Assembly (NCBI RefSeq): GCF_035046485.1
Contig: NC_085138.1
Span: forward strand, 295,558,515-295,622,514
From: Aedes albopictus
Lineage: Eukaryota; Arthropoda; Insecta; Diptera; Culicidae
DNA: 64,000 nucleotides
Reading direction: 5' to 3'
Positions within the stretch are counted from its first letter, which is position 1. The number at the start of each line of letters is the position of its first letter. Positions 11,191-22,679 of this stretch are shown one piece after another. Below the pieces are notes generated by a model. That model was given only the letters and a program-made list of their open reading frames with translations, ran no database searches and was not told the origin of the DNA. Position numbers and translations under genes: made by a program.

Positions 11191-12794
11191 TTTGTGTGAA
11201 TCTGGCATCCCTGCTTCACCCATGCAACGCAAAGTGGGAGATTGTGCCCAAAGCGGAAAAAAGACTGGAAATCATTTCCAATTCCGTCTGTAGTAGTCGC
11301 CCGGGTGGGTATTGTGGTACTTAAGCGTGGCAAAATGTTGCAGACGGCAGCAGATTGAGCTCGAGGAGAGAGTGGCATGCATCTGAAAAGGACTCTCCAT
11401 GGCCATTACCAGTCACTGGTAGAGTCGCACGACGACCTAGTCAAACAGAAAAAACATTTCCTTCGGCAAAGGGACTTCGGCGAGCTGAGAGAATCACAAG
11501 AATTGGAACATTTTAGAAGGTCATTTTACTCAACGAGGAAAAGTATTGTGTACGTAGGAACCGAATCACTTCGAAACAACGTCATGTATTTGCCACCTCT
11601 AGTGCACAAGAAGGATGGCGCAAAATACTCAATCGAGAATGAATGAATGGGACAGAGCTGGCCAAAAAGCTTTCCAAGCAGTATTTTGTGGGGAATTTTC
11701 CCCCACAAGATATGGTTTCAATTTGGGGAATTGTCTTCTGGAGGGATGCACAATCGGTCATTATATCCTAAGTTGCAAACACCCTGGGTGGGTACGCATT
11801 AGATTGCCACAGACTCTGCTCTGATCGTTTGTCAAACCAAACAAGTTCAGGAAACCAAACACCGCACTTTTCAACTGTGTGCAGTCATCTGCTTTTCGAC
11901 TGTTGCATTGAAATGTCCTGTGGCTAACTTTTCTGGGAAATATGGTGAAAAGGACAACAGAAGTCGATGCATTGAATAACATTTCGATGAAATTACCACA
12001 AAGCTGTGGGTCTCGTGTAATTACTGTTCACAGAAATACCGTTGTTAGTATATATGGCTGTTGTTTGTGTAACATGATCATTGGCAAAATCTTATAACAA
12101 CAAGGTTTTCACAACATTCGATGCTGAAATTCTGGGTACTTGTTTTTATTGGGCATTGGTAGCATTGCTGGTATCAGACGAACTGTTTTCGCTGGAAAAT
12201 ATTCAATTGCCAGTTACTAAAAAAAGAAATGACCCAGGAAGTGTTCGAAGGTTTGCAATTCCGCTATTGAAAGTTGATTAGGAACTGATCTAGCAAATCT
12301 TGTGCTAAGAAACATTTTTTTTCGTTTCGTACTAAAAACACAATTTAATCTTAACAAAACTTGTTTATGTTGCAATGTGTCTTCATGTGTAATCCTACTT
12401 TCTATCTTTTATATGCGTGTTTACTTGAGAGTGTTTACCAAACGTAAATCTTTCTCTATTAGCACAAATTCATTGTCTACAGTCAGCATGTATGATTGTG
12501 TGTAGACAGTGAACAAACATCTGCATTACCGCACCGTACCCAAACATACAAAGAATTCGCCACACTTTGATTACGCTTCTCGCACTATTCAAACATAACA
12601 CTAGAAACGAATTCAAATACCGTTACACCAGGCACCAGGCCACCACCAGTAAGGGTTGCTTTCCAAAAAGAAAGATGCAGCACTTTTCCGAACCAAAGCA
12701 AACATACTCACTCGTGCTGCTTAGCAGCTGGATTCAGATTCTTCGGGGAATAAGTGTAACGTGCTCCCCTGATTTAAAATGTTTGTGATTTCTC
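11191..12794. other. no recognised gene
   Basis: Frames of 60 to 118 codons on both strands, none with a known domain. The plus frame at 11377-11646 (89 codons, rich in charged residues) is the least repeat-like, but has no partner exon or motif that I recognise. Confidence 0.3.
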
Positions 12795-13385
12795 GGCTTG
12801 CTCTGTATTGGTTTTCATCGCTCATCATCCTCGCTAATGCTCATAGGCTTGCAAGCTCGCCAGATCATGCTTCACCTGGTCCACCCATGCATCGTGCTCT
12901 CCACAGCTTCTTGTGCCAACCGGATCAGCGGCAAACATCATCTTCGCAGGGTCGTTGACTGGCATTCTTGCAACATGCCCTGCCCACCGTATTCTTCCGG
13001 TCCCGGTTGTGGCCACCTTCTAGATGCTGGGTTCGCCGTAGAGTGCAGTGAGCTCGTTCGCTGCCACATCTAGTTCTTCTATACACTGTCTAAGATCGTC
13101 CTTAGCACGCATGACTCGTAAACTTCGAGTGCTTGCAGGCTGTTGTTGCACTCGGTTCGTCGCAGTACAACGTCCCGAGCGATGTTGAGGAGCAGGCATG
13201 AGATTCCGTCAGCTTATCGCAGTCCTTGACGAGATTTGAATGAGCTGGACAGCTCACCTGAAAACCTTGCGCAGTTTTGCACACCGTCCACCGTTAGTCA
13301 GCTTCCCAAGAAAGTCATTTTCGTTCATAATTTTCCATTGCTCTGTGCGGTCGATACTGTCGTACATACAGTTATTTGTTCAACA
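12795..13385 (-). pseudogene. RTE-type LINE, internally deleted copy
   Basis: On the minus strand this segment starts (near 13375) with YDSIDRTELW-type sequence from the RT palm, jumps over most of the domain, and ends (12834-13016) with the C-terminal IRWAGHVARMP and GTRSCGEHDAWVDQVKHDLASL. The same two parts sit about 1 kb apart in the neighbouring copy (for example 14413-14460 and 13435-13583). It is therefore a second, internally deleted copy lying head-to-tail with its neighbour. Confidence 0.7.
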
Positions 13386-14720
13386 TCATTAAGACAAGAC
13401 ATAATCAACAATAGTACGCCACAATACTCGGTTCGTGGCTGCCGCTCTCCATCCTCGGTCGCGCCCAATGCTCGCCAAGTTACGCTCCACCTGGTCCGCC
13501 CATCGTGCTCTCTGTGCTCCACGCCTTCTGGTGTCAACCGGATCAGTTGCAAACGCCAGCTTTGCAGGGTTGTTGTCCGGCATTCTTGCAACATGCCCTG
13601 CCCACCGTATCCTTCAGCTTTGGCCACCTTCTGGATGCTGGGTTCGCCGTAAAGTGCAGTGAGCTCGTGGTTCATCCTTCTCCGCCACACACCGTTCTCC
13701 TGCACACCGCCGAAGATCGTTCTTAGCACACGTCGCTCGAAAACTCCGAGTGCTTGCAGGTCCTCCTCGAGCATGGTCCATGTCTCGTGTCCGTAGAGAA
13801 CCACCGGTTTTATTAGCGTCTTGTACATGGTACATTTGGTGCGGGGGTGAATCTTTTTTGACCGCAGTTTTTTCTGGAGCCCATAGTAGGCACGACTTCC
13901 ACTGATGATGCGCCTTCGTATTTCACGGCTCACGTTGTTGTCAGCCGTTAGCAAGGAACCGAGGTAGACGAATTATTCTACCACCTCGAAAATATCCCCG
14001 TCTATCGTAACATTGCTGCCAAGGCTTGTCCTGTCTCGTTCAGTCCCATCTACCAGCATGTACTTTGTCTTAGCCGTATTCACCACCAGTCCGACCTTTG
14101 CTGCTTTACGTTTCAGGCGGATGTACAGTTCTGCCACCGTTCCAAATGTACTAGCAATAATATCATGTCATCCGCAAAACAGACAAATTGGCCGAATTTC
14201 ATGAAGATTTTACCCCGGCTGTTGAGCCCGGCTCGTCGCATAACACGTTCAAGGGCGATGTTGAATAGTAGGCAGGATAGTCCATCACCTTATCATAGTC
14301 TCCGTCGAGGGACGAATGAATTGGATAGTTCACCCGAAATCCTTACGCTGTTCTGCACACCGTCCATCGTTGCTCTTATCAGTCTAGTCAGCTTCCCGGG
14401 AAAGCTGTTCTCGTCCATAATTTTCCATAGCTCTGTGCGGTCGATACTGTCGTATGCCGCTTTGAAGTCGATGAACAGGTGCTGCGTTGGGACCTGGTAT
14501 TCACGGCATTTCTGGAGGATTTGCCGTACGGTGAAGATCTGGTCCGTTGTCGACCGGCCGTCGATAAAACTTGCTTGGTAACTTTCCACGAACTCATTTA
14601 CTGTAGGTGAAAGACGACCGAAGATGATCTGTGATAGCAATACGTAGGCGACATTCAAAAAAGTTCTCACACATTAACTTGTCGCATTTATGGTGGATGG
14701 GACAGATTATCCCTTCCTTC
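13386..14720 (-). pseudogene. RTE-type LINE reverse transcriptase domain, broken copy 2
   Basis: The minus strand encodes, in order, WKEGIICPIHHKCD (14720-14670), then SQIIFGRLSPTVNEF with YQASFIDGRSTTDQIF, then FIDFKAAYDSIDR with the first catalytic Asp (14670-14400). Next come a FADDM motif near 14190, the thumb/connection region with NVSREIRRRIISGSRAYYGL and YGHETWTMLEED (13954-13700), and the C-terminal ARWADQVERNLASIGRDRGW. Frame changes near 14290 and 13960 and others break it. Its 5' half continues beyond a hAT-type insert (14729-15520) and a foldback (16161-16834) up to 17830. The enzyme would have copied the element's RNA at a nicked target. Confidence 0.82.
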
Positions 14721-14728
14721 CACTCCAC

Positions 14729-15520
14729 AATGGTCGGAAAAAGATAAAGTTCGGCCAAAACTCTTTTTATGTGTTTCACCGAAGTTATAGGTTGTCTGGA
14801 TATGTTGTATAGTATTTTTAGTGTTTCAAAAGGGGTATTCAAAAATTACGTAACTTCAATAATTTAAAAATCTGTATAAGTCAGTAAACTCCACATTTTT
14901 TGAGTTTTTTGTTAGAAAATCGATTTGAATTGAATTGAATGATCAACTTTCGATCAAATCCAATCAAGTTTGTTCAAAACGTGTAAGAAATGTGGAAAGA
15001 TAAATTTTATTTTAGTCAAAGATGGAAAAAATACCTAAAATATATGAAAAAACATAAATTTTTTAATCAGCTCTAATTTGAAAACCAGCAAATTTCTGCA
15101 AAATATTTAAACGTTTTTATGCAGCCCTAGGCATGATTTTTGAGATGTACTATTCGAAATTGCGGCGACACGTGACGACACGAACCGTTTTTTAACTTAA
15201 AAATTACTAAAATTCCTAAGGTATAATATATGAAAATTTGAAATGTTTTGTCACATATATATTTTGCACCATACATGCATTCGAACTGTTAAACAACAAG
15301 CTTTCATATGCTGGATAACATAAAACACGTATTACATTCTCAAAATATTAATATTTTACTTTTTTCAAGTGGTTCATTTTTCAAATTTGTGACATAGGCC
15401 ACTTTGGCAGTGAAAATGTCGTTGAAATATAAAAGCCGGCATGCTTAATAAAGTTTAAAAATATCAAATTCGTTTTTTGGTAGTTTTGGCCGCTCCTTTC
15501 TATGGAGCCCGACCAATGTG
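14729..15520. mobile_element. hAT-type non-autonomous element inside the RTE copy
   Basis: The 8-bp duplication CACTCCAC flanks it exactly (14721-14728 and 15521-15528). The ends are inverted: AATGGTCGG on the left and the complement of ATTGGTCGG on the right, with a second shared inverted word CGGCCAAAACT at 14752-14762 and 15482-15492. Eight-base duplications are diagnostic of hAT-type transposition. Removing it rejoins the RTE frame from EQLPVE to WKEGIICP. No transposase is present. Confidence 0.82.
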
Positions 15521-15528
15521 CACTCCAC

Positions 15529-16160
15529 CGGTAGCTGTTCGGCTTCCCAGATCTTGACTACTTACTGGTGCAGACAGGTGGCCAACTTTTCCGGGCCCAT
15601 CTTGATGAGTTCTGCTACGATACCGTCTTTACCAGCCGTCTTCTTGTTTTTGAGCTGGTGAATGGGATCCTTAATTACCCTCAGCGTGGGAGATGGTTTG
15701 TTCCCTCCTCTGCTGCACCAACATAGTCATTTACTCCGCTGCCTTGGTTCACGTGCCTACATTCTCTTCGCCATTCAGGTGCTCGTCGAAGTGCTGCTTC
15801 CACCTTTCGATCACCTCACGTTTGTCCGTTAGGAGGCTCCCGTCCTTATCCCTGCAGATATCGGCTTGCGGCACGTAGCCATTGCGGGATGCATTGAGCT
15901 TCTGGTAGAGCTTACGTGTTTCTTGTGAACGGCACAGCAGTTCCATTTCGCGGCGCTTTTTCTTCCGGAAGAGGCGGGTCTGCTGCTTCCGCTTCTGTCT
16001 GTATCGCCCTACATTCTGTCGGGTTCCATGCTGCAGCATTACCGTCCGCGCTGCATCCATCTCCTCCAGAACCGCTCTGCACTCCTCGTGGAACCAATCG
16101 TTTCGTCGACTCCGTTCTACGTACCCGATAGTGCTCTCGGCTGGGTTGTTAATAGCTGCT
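15529..16160 (-). pseudogene. RTE-type LINE, linker between endonuclease and RT (copy 2)
   Basis: The minus-strand frame 16060-15749 is a lysine/arginine-rich linker (RYRQKRKQQTRLFRKKKRR) followed by CRDKDGSLLTDKREVIERWKQHFDEHLNGEE, the usual entry to RTE reverse transcriptases (split here only by naming). The upstream frame gives ESTIGYVERSRRNDWF and ECRAVLEEMDAART. It belongs between the endonuclease at 16835-17830 and the RT at 13386-14720. Confidence 0.78.
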
Positions 16161-16834
16161 AATGAAATAACGTGGTTTTTTACGCGGTACCGCGTAAAAA
16201 ACCGCGTTATTTCAAAAAAACGTCGTAAAAAAACCGCGTTATTTCAAAACTCGTCGTAAAAAAACGACTTATTTCAAAAACACGCGCAAAATAGTCAGGA
16301 TTACATCCAACGTAACTTGATTTTTTTTTACTTTTTTACGACGATTTTTTAAATAACGCGTTGTTTCGGCCAGGATGTCTTAACGGCCCTACGCTGTGTA
16401 CTTTTATTTACCGACGGGACTCCAGACGACGAGAGAAAAGTATACGCTGATTCAAATTACTAATGTTTATTCGCACCACCGTGTGGCAGTGCTCCACACG
16501 GCGGTGATATGATATAGCACACTAACATTCAATACATTTCGGGCTTCCCTTTTATAGGGGAAGCAGTACGGATAAATATGAAGCAACAGAGCGCACGGTA
16601 GCACGCTTTACCATGCCTACCGTTGCTCTGGGCATTTACTGCTTAGCAATGAAAAGGAGACAATTCACAATAGTTGAATGGGCTGTTGCTGCTGCTCTGC
16701 GTATAGCGCTGCTAGCGTGTGTAACAGCCAACGACGACGCCAAGTACGATGCGAGATCCAACACGCGTTTTTTTACGACGTTTTTTGAAATAACGCGGTT
16801 TTTTTACGCGGTACCATTACCGTCGTAAAAAAAA
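16161..16834. mobile_element. foldback element with repeated ends, inside the RTE copy
   Basis: Both ends carry several versions of AAATAACGCGGTTTTTTACG and its complement, so the termini fold on themselves. The words ACGTCGTAAAAAAACC and CGCGTTATTTCAAAA recur on the left, and the right end mirrors them. It splits the RTE frame between STLK and AINNPAE. A solo LTR (16362-16763) sits inside it. I see no clear target duplication. Confidence 0.65.
16362..16763 (-). mobile_element. solo LTR nested in the foldback
   Basis: On the minus strand it starts TGTTGGATCTCGC and ends GGCCGAAACA, with a 5-bp duplication (CGCGT on the plus strand, 16357-16361 and 16764-16768). Inside, in order, are a TATAAAAG box (16551-16558) and an AATAAAAG signal (16401-16409). 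It is 402 bp long. TG..CA ends and a 5-bp duplication fit an LTR left by recombination, perhaps of the BEL/Pao type. Confidence 0.82.
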
Positions 16835-17830
16835 CTTCAGTGTACTCCAGCAGTCCTCTAAAGGGGTCACATCGAGCATACCCTCGTCCGGCAACGCTGC
16901 CTCGAGATTCTGCGCGTATGTGGTGGCGACATCCGGTTGCTTCAGTCGCTCTAGATCGTACCGAGGCGGCCGCCGGTACTGTACATTGTTAATAACGAAG
17001 AGTTTTGGGTGCAGTTTAACCATCACCAGGTAGTGATCAGAGTCTATATTAGTGCCGCAATAGGTCCTGACGTCGATAATGTCGGAGAAAGGACCGTCCA
17101 TCAATCAGAACGTGGTCGATTTGCGATTTCGTTTGTTGTGGTGATCTCCAGGTGTAACGATGCGGGAGGCTGTGCTGGAAGAAGGTGCTACGAATGGCCA
17201 TGTTCTTGGAGGTGGCGAAATCGATGAGGCGTAGGCCATTTTCGTTCGTCAGCTGGTGGGCGCTGAACTTTCCAATCGTTGCGTCGGTCGGTCTGAATTC
17301 CTCCTCCTGGCCTACCTAAGCGTTTAGGTCCCCTATGATGATCTGGACGTCGTGGTTTGGGCAGCGGTCGTGCTCGCGTTCGAGCTGCGTGTAAAATGCG
17401 TCTTTGTTATCATCAGTGCTTCCGGAGAGAGGGCTGTGCACGGTTATTATGCTAATGTTGAAGAATCGGCCCTTGATCCTGCACATTCTTTCATCGATCG
17501 GCCACCAACCGATCACGCGCCTCTGCATGTCGCCCATCACTATAAAAGCTGTTCCCAGCTCACGTGGGTTGCCGCAACTCTGGTAGATGGTATGATTACC
17601 TCTAAACGTTCGCACCATAGATCCTGTCCAACACACCTCCTGCAGCGCTATGATTCCGAACCCGCGATCCTTCAGTATATCGGCGAGTATGCGGGTGCTC
17701 CCGATGAAGTTGAGAGATCTGCAGTTTCACGTACCGAGCTTCCAATCGCAAGTCTCTTTTCGTCACCATTGGTATCGGTTCACACTTTTCTCTTGTTGAT
17801 TTTTCGGTGCTAGTCTTTTTTACGGCTGGC
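16835..17830 (-). pseudogene. RTE-type LINE endonuclease domain, broken copy 2
   Basis: The minus strand encodes an apurinic-type endonuclease: SCGNPRELGTAFIVMG and RVIGWWPIDERMCRIKGRF, then ISIITVHSPLSGSTDD, then VQIIIGDLNA with the D.N catalytic pair (17636-17316). After a frame change it continues with DVRTYCGTNIDSDHYLVMVKL (17104-16980), carrying the terminal SDH motif. The domain would nick target DNA to prime reverse transcription. Frame changes and the insertions downstream make it inactive. It ends in STLK at the foldback border and continues at 16160. Confidence 0.8.
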
Positions 17831-18050
17831 TCGCAGGGCCTGACACCAACCCACTAACCTTCCCGGAAGCTATGGGTTCTGCATTGGCATTGCCTCCAAC
17901 TACAGTGCTAAATAGCTAGGCTCAAACGCCAGTCTTCGCCGGGGGTGGTGTTTTTAAAGGGCGCCCAGGAGATAATAATTTACCTGAGCTTCCACCTCCC
18001 AGAAATACGTTAACTTAACTACATAATAACGCTTGTAAAAATACAGGCTT
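17831..18050 (-). other. probable 5' leader of RTE copy 2
   Basis: Sequence upstream of the endonuclease on the minus strand, with no open frame. It is GC-richer than what follows at 18050, where a degenerate repeat starts. Confidence 0.4.
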
Positions 18051-18720
18051 CAAAGGATTAAAGGGAATTCAGAGGCTTCATGAGCTTTCAGTGACTTTCA
18101 TGAAGTGTTTAGGGGATTTGAAGGAGATTCCAGGATTTTGGAGGAATTCCAGAGGGTCCATCGGATTTCAAGAGGACTGACAGGGCCATATCAGGAGGTC
18201 TCAGATACGTATTTTATTGTAAATTGAAGTTGACAACTGATGTGGAACCTTTGTTAAGTCAAGAATGTTTTTCGTTGGTAGACAAGGGGTGTTTTTCAGC
18301 AACGTTTCAGGGGGTGTCAGGGCATTTCAGATGGTTTCAAGGGGCGTAAAAGGAGTGTAACATGGGATCCCAGGGACGTTCAAGATGGTTTCCAAAGACG
18401 TTCCATAGAGATTCAGGGGTTTCATGAACGTTTCAGGAATGGCTCTGAGGGTTTCAGTGGGTTCTAGAAGTGTTCCAGGGTGTTTCATAGGATATCAGGA
18501 GTTTCAGTGGAATTTTAGGAGTGGGTATACTAGGGGGTGTCAGGGGATCTCTGCGGATTTCTGGGGTGTTCCAGCGGGTTTCGGGGGTGATCCAGGAGAG
18601 AGATCTTATGGGGTTTAGGCAACTTCCCGGAGGTTTCTGAGGCGTCCCAGGATATTCCGGTAGGTCTCAGGCGGTTCTAGGGGGTTTTAGGGTCGTTCCA
18701 GGGGTTTAAGAGGGGCTCTC
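18050..18720 (+). repeat. degenerate TTTCAGGGG-type repeat
   Basis: Words such as GGTTTCAGGGG, GTTTCATGA and TTTCAGGGGGTGTC recur every 12 to 20 bases, giving a G-rich plus strand. The same style appears at 28140-28350 in the opposite orientation and at 37540-37690. Confidence 0.7.
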
Positions 18721-18877
18721 CAAGCGTACACTACGCTATCGTGGTGCACCTAGCCTAACATCTTCGGAGGGGTAAAGATGACAGGCGGCACTCCTGAAAC
18801 CAACATGAAAGCATTGAAATGTCTTAAATTTCCTAAAAAAAAACCTTCTAACTCCATTAAAAACCCTCTTAAATCCC

Positions 18878-19340
18878 CTGGGGTCTCCAGTTAGCCTAGT
18901 GGTTATGGCTATGGATCACCAATCCGGAGGTGGCGAGTTCGATTCTAGTTCCAGTCCGGAACATTTTCTGGACTCCCTGGGCATAATGTATCATTGTCCT
19001 TGCCTCACAATGTACAAATTCACGCAATGGCAGGCAAAGAAAGCCCTTCAATTAATAAATGTGGAAATGCTCAAAGAACACTAAGTTGAAGAGAGGCAGG
19101 GGCCCCCACAAAAACCATTTTTGGTTCAAGTAATACTCAAAAACAAGGAAAAACTGTATTGCTCATAGCATTTGAACCTCCGAGTGACCTTCACAACCGC
19201 TCGAGCCCAGGGCCCCCACAATCCTCAATCCGGGCCTGGAGGCAGGCCAAGTTCCAGTAGGAACGTCGAGCCAAAAAAAAGAAGAAGTAGAAGAATAAGA
19301 AGAAGAAGAAGAAGAAGAAGAAGAATAAGAAGAAATTCGC
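18878..19340 (+). mobile_element. Feilai-like tRNA-derived SINE with GAA tail
   Basis: Box A (TAGCCTAGTGGTTATGGCT) and box B (GAGTTCGATTC) are separated by tRNA-like spacing. The tail ends in AGTTCCAGTAGGAACGT and then a GAA microsatellite at 19285-19335, as I recall for Feilai of Aedes aegypti. About 120 bases with two GGGCCCCCACA words (19101 and 19211) interrupt the tail and look like a later change. Confidence 0.7.
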
Positions 19341-19499
19341 TTAAGCTCCCTGAAACGTGTTTTTTTTTATTCTTCAATCACTTAACCTAATTTACAGCTC
19401 TTTTGTCCACTTGGGCACTGCGTGAGCGATTCCAATTGGAAGCTGTACATACACTTTGTACAGCGCCTAAATGTATTCTATGAGCTCGAGGATGTTGAT

Positions 19500-21040
19500 G
19501 TGTATGACAAAAGGTCGAAAGACATAAGGTCGAATGACAAAAGGTCGAAGGACAAAAGGTCGAATGGACAAAAGGTCGAATGGACAAAAGGTCGAATGGA
19601 CAAAAGGTCGAATGGACAAAAGGTCGAATGGACAAAAGGTCGAATGGACAAAAGGTCGAATGGACAAAAGGTCGAATGGACAAAAGGTCGAATGGACAAA
19701 AGGTCGAATGGACAAAAGGTCGAATGGACAAAAGGTCGAATGGACAAAAGGTCGAATGGACAAAAGGTCGAATGGACAAAAGGTCGAATGGACAAAAGGT
19801 CGAATGGACAAAAGGTCGAATGGACAAAAGGTCGAATGGACAAAAGGTCGAATGGACAAAAGGTCGAATGGACAAAAGGTCGAATGGACAAAAGGTCGAA
19901 TGGACAAAAGGTCGAATGGACAAAAGGTCGAATGGACAAAAGGTCGAATGGACAAAAGGTCGAATGGACAAAAGGTCGAATGGACAAAAGGTCGAATGGA
20001 CAAAAGGTCGAATGGACAAAAGGTCGAATGGACAAAAGGTCGAATGGACAAAAGGTCGAATGGACAAAAGGTCGAATGGACAAAAGGTCGAATGGACAAA
20101 AGGTCGAATGGACAAAAGGTCGAATGGACAAAAGGTCGAATGGACAAAAGGTCGAATGGACAAAAGGTCGAATGGACAAAAGGTCGAATGGACAAAAGGT
20201 CGAATGAACAAAAGGTCGAATGGACAAAAGGTCGAATGGACAAAAGTTCGAATGGACAAAAGGTCAAATGGACAAAAGTTCGAATGGACAAAAGGTCGAA
20301 TGGACAAAAGGTCGAATGGACAAAAGGTCGAATGGACAAAAGGTCGAATGGACAAAAGGTCGAATGGACAAAAGGTCGAATGGACAAAAGGTCGAATGGA
20401 CAAAAGGTCGAATGGACAAAAGGTCGAATGGACAAAAGGTCGAATGGACAAAAGGTCGAATGGACAAAAGGTCGAATGGACAAAAGGTCGAATGGACAAA
20501 AGGTCGAATGGACATAAGGTCGAATGGACAAAAGGTCAAATGGGCAAAAGGTCGAATGGGACAGAAGGTCGAATGGGCAAAAGGTCGAATGGACAAAAGG
20601 TCGAATGGACAAAAGGTCGAATGGACAAAAGGTCGAATGGACAAAAGGTCGAATGGACAAAAGGTCGAATGGACAAAAGGTCGAATGGACAAAAGGTCGA
20701 ATGGACAAAAGGTCGAATGGACAAAAGGTAGAATGGACAAAAGGTCGAATGGATAAAAGGTCGAATGGATAAAAGGTCGAATGGACAAAAGGTCTAATGG
20801 ACAAAAGGTCGAATGGACAAAAGGTCGAATGGACAAAAGGTCGAATGGACAAAAGGTCGAATGGACAAAGGGTCGAATGGACAAAAGGTCGAACGGACAA
20901 AAGGTCGAAGGGACAAAAGGTCAAATGGGCAAAAGGTCGAATGGGACAGAAGGTCGAATGAACAAAAGGTCGAATGGACAAAAGGTCGAATGGACAAAAG
21001 GTCGAATGGACAAAAGGTCGAATAGAACAAAAGGTATAAT
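19500..21040 (+). repeat. 16-bp minisatellite array 1 (about 95 copies)
   Basis: The unit GACAAAAGGTCGAATG repeats almost without change for about 1.5 kb. The left edge (19507-19560) has 15-bp units lacking one G, and variants cluster at 20210-20290, 20510-20590 and 20715-21030. Since 16 is not a multiple of 3 and no unit frame contains a stop, long frames are open on both strands (up to 532 codons). These frames are artefacts of the repeat, not genes. Confidence 0.97.
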
Positions 21041-21915
21041 TGACAGTAAACAATTTGGAAGACATGATAGAGTGGTCTGTATTTGACAGAAAAACGACAA
21101 TTAGCTTATATGCATCTATTTACTACCGCATTGCAATCCGAAATAGATGTCTAGAATGATAGAAAGTAGAAGCCAATAGAAGGATATAAAGTAATGTTAT
21201 TCATGAAAGTTAAATGTGGAAAATAGAACTCCTTGAAAGAATAGCCTATGGGTAGAAGAAGGATGAATAATATATTGAAATATTGTCATTTGAAATTCCA
21301 ATCATTACAGCGATTTAATAAAGTTAAACAATCTATTAATTAGAGAAGAACAAATCTCTGGGTACTATATGAGCAAACAAAACGAAATAATTTACGTTGG
21401 GAGCAGTGATCCAAAATGTACTGCCAAAAGCTGTAGTTTGCATGATAATCGCCGGTGTATGGTCTAGACTATCATGCAACAAAAACATTTACGTATGAGC
21501 AGATGAAATATTCATGGGTGACTGTGACATTTTTTTAATCACGGCAAAAAATGTAGAGGATTGGCAACTTGAGTGAACTAATGAAATCCTAGTGGTTCCG
21601 AAAACTGCGAACGGGACATGCGTGTAACTTAGGAACCGGAAGTGTGAAGAAGCGGAGACAAAGATTTTCGGATTGTGCGTTCCGAGGGTCATAACCACCA
21701 ATGGAGCAGGGGAACAAAAGTCAGTGGCTCCCAACTGAATAGTTACGACCCACGTCTAACAAATCAAAAAGTCTCATGCCATACGGATATTTTCGAACCT
21801 GGTTAATTGAGTTTAGGTTGAATCCCGATATCCTAGGCCATTTTGGAAATAAATATTGCGCTTGGGGTTTCGAGGACAATATAAGGACACTACTGAAGGT
21901 TTCCGCCATCCTCAA
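21041..21915. other. no recognised gene
   Basis: AT-rich. The word CTTGAAAGAATAGCCTATGG with following AGAAGAAGGA (21230-21262) recurs in altered form at 24590-24705, so a shared degenerate repeat lies on both sides of the satellite/hairpin block. Confidence 0.4.
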
Positions 21916-21919
21916 AACA

Positions 21920-22535
21920 CCTCAGTAACGACTTTGAAATCAAATCCGCTGAAAATGCTCTGAAGCTTCTTGGAATGCCTCCGAAATCTACCTTAAACCC
22001 CCTGAAACCCCATGTAACGCACATTAGATCCTCCAAAACCCCCGAAAACGCCATGTAACGCCTCCGTAACGTTTCTGAAATCCTCCGAAAATGCTCTGAA
22101 GCCCTTTGGAATGCCTCCAAAAACCCTCTAATACCGCCGGAAACCCCATGTAACGCACCTCAGACCCTCCGAAACCCCCAAAAACGCCATATAACGCCTC
22201 CGTAACGTTTGTGAAATCCGCCGAAAATGCTTTGAAGCTCTTTGGAATGCCTCCAAAATCCCCCTTAAACCCCCAGAAACCCCATGTAACGCACCTCAGA
22301 CTTTACGAAACCCCTGCAAACGATATGTATCGCTTCCGTAACGTTTGTGAAATCCGCCGAAAATGCTCTGAAGCTCTTTGGAATACCTCCAAAATCCCCC
22401 TTAGACCCCCAGAAACCACATGTAACGCACTTCAGACCCTCCGAAACTCTCAAAAACGCCATATAACGCCTCCGTAACGTTTGTGAAATCCGCCGAAAAA
22501 TGCTCTGAAGCTCTTTGGAATGCCTCCAAAATCCG
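21920..22535. repeat. 136-bp satellite, about 4.5 copies
   Basis: The marker AAAATGCTCTGAAG occurs at 21952, 22088, 22224, 22360 and 22497, a spacing of 136, 136, 136 and 137. Within each unit, words like CGCCATATAACGCC, TCCGTAACGTTT and GTAACGCACCTCAGA keep their order. Divergence between units is moderate. Confidence 0.93.
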
Positions 22536-22564
22536 ATAATGAAAAAAATGTACTATACGGTTCA

Positions 22565-22676
22565 CGGGTTGGGAGGGTATGGCTTTCAATCTTTGGAGGA
22601 ATAACTTATGAAAGCTTAAGAATCCGTTTTTGCGTTATTCTTGCAAAGACTGAACGCCATACCTCCCAACATAATC
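22565..22676. repeat. imperfect palindrome next to the satellite
   Basis: GTTGGGAGGGTATGGC on the left is matched on the right by the complement of GTTGGGAGGTATGGCG. The pairing continues inward through TTCAATCTTTGG and GAATAAC with a few mismatches, giving arms of about 38 bases. Confidence 0.7.
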
Positions 22677-22679
22677 ATC

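Noticed and set aside
19172..19390. Arginine-rich frame
   Set aside because: It translates the GAA microsatellite at the end of the Feilai-like SINE.
19500..21040. CRISPR-like direct repeat array
   Set aside because: The 16-bp units are contiguous with no unique spacers, and the context is eukaryotic.
19387..21086. Open frames of 178 to 532 codons on both strands with 16-residue repeats
   Set aside because: They are translations of the 16-bp array in frames that lack stops. No unique sequence, domain or start context supports a protein.
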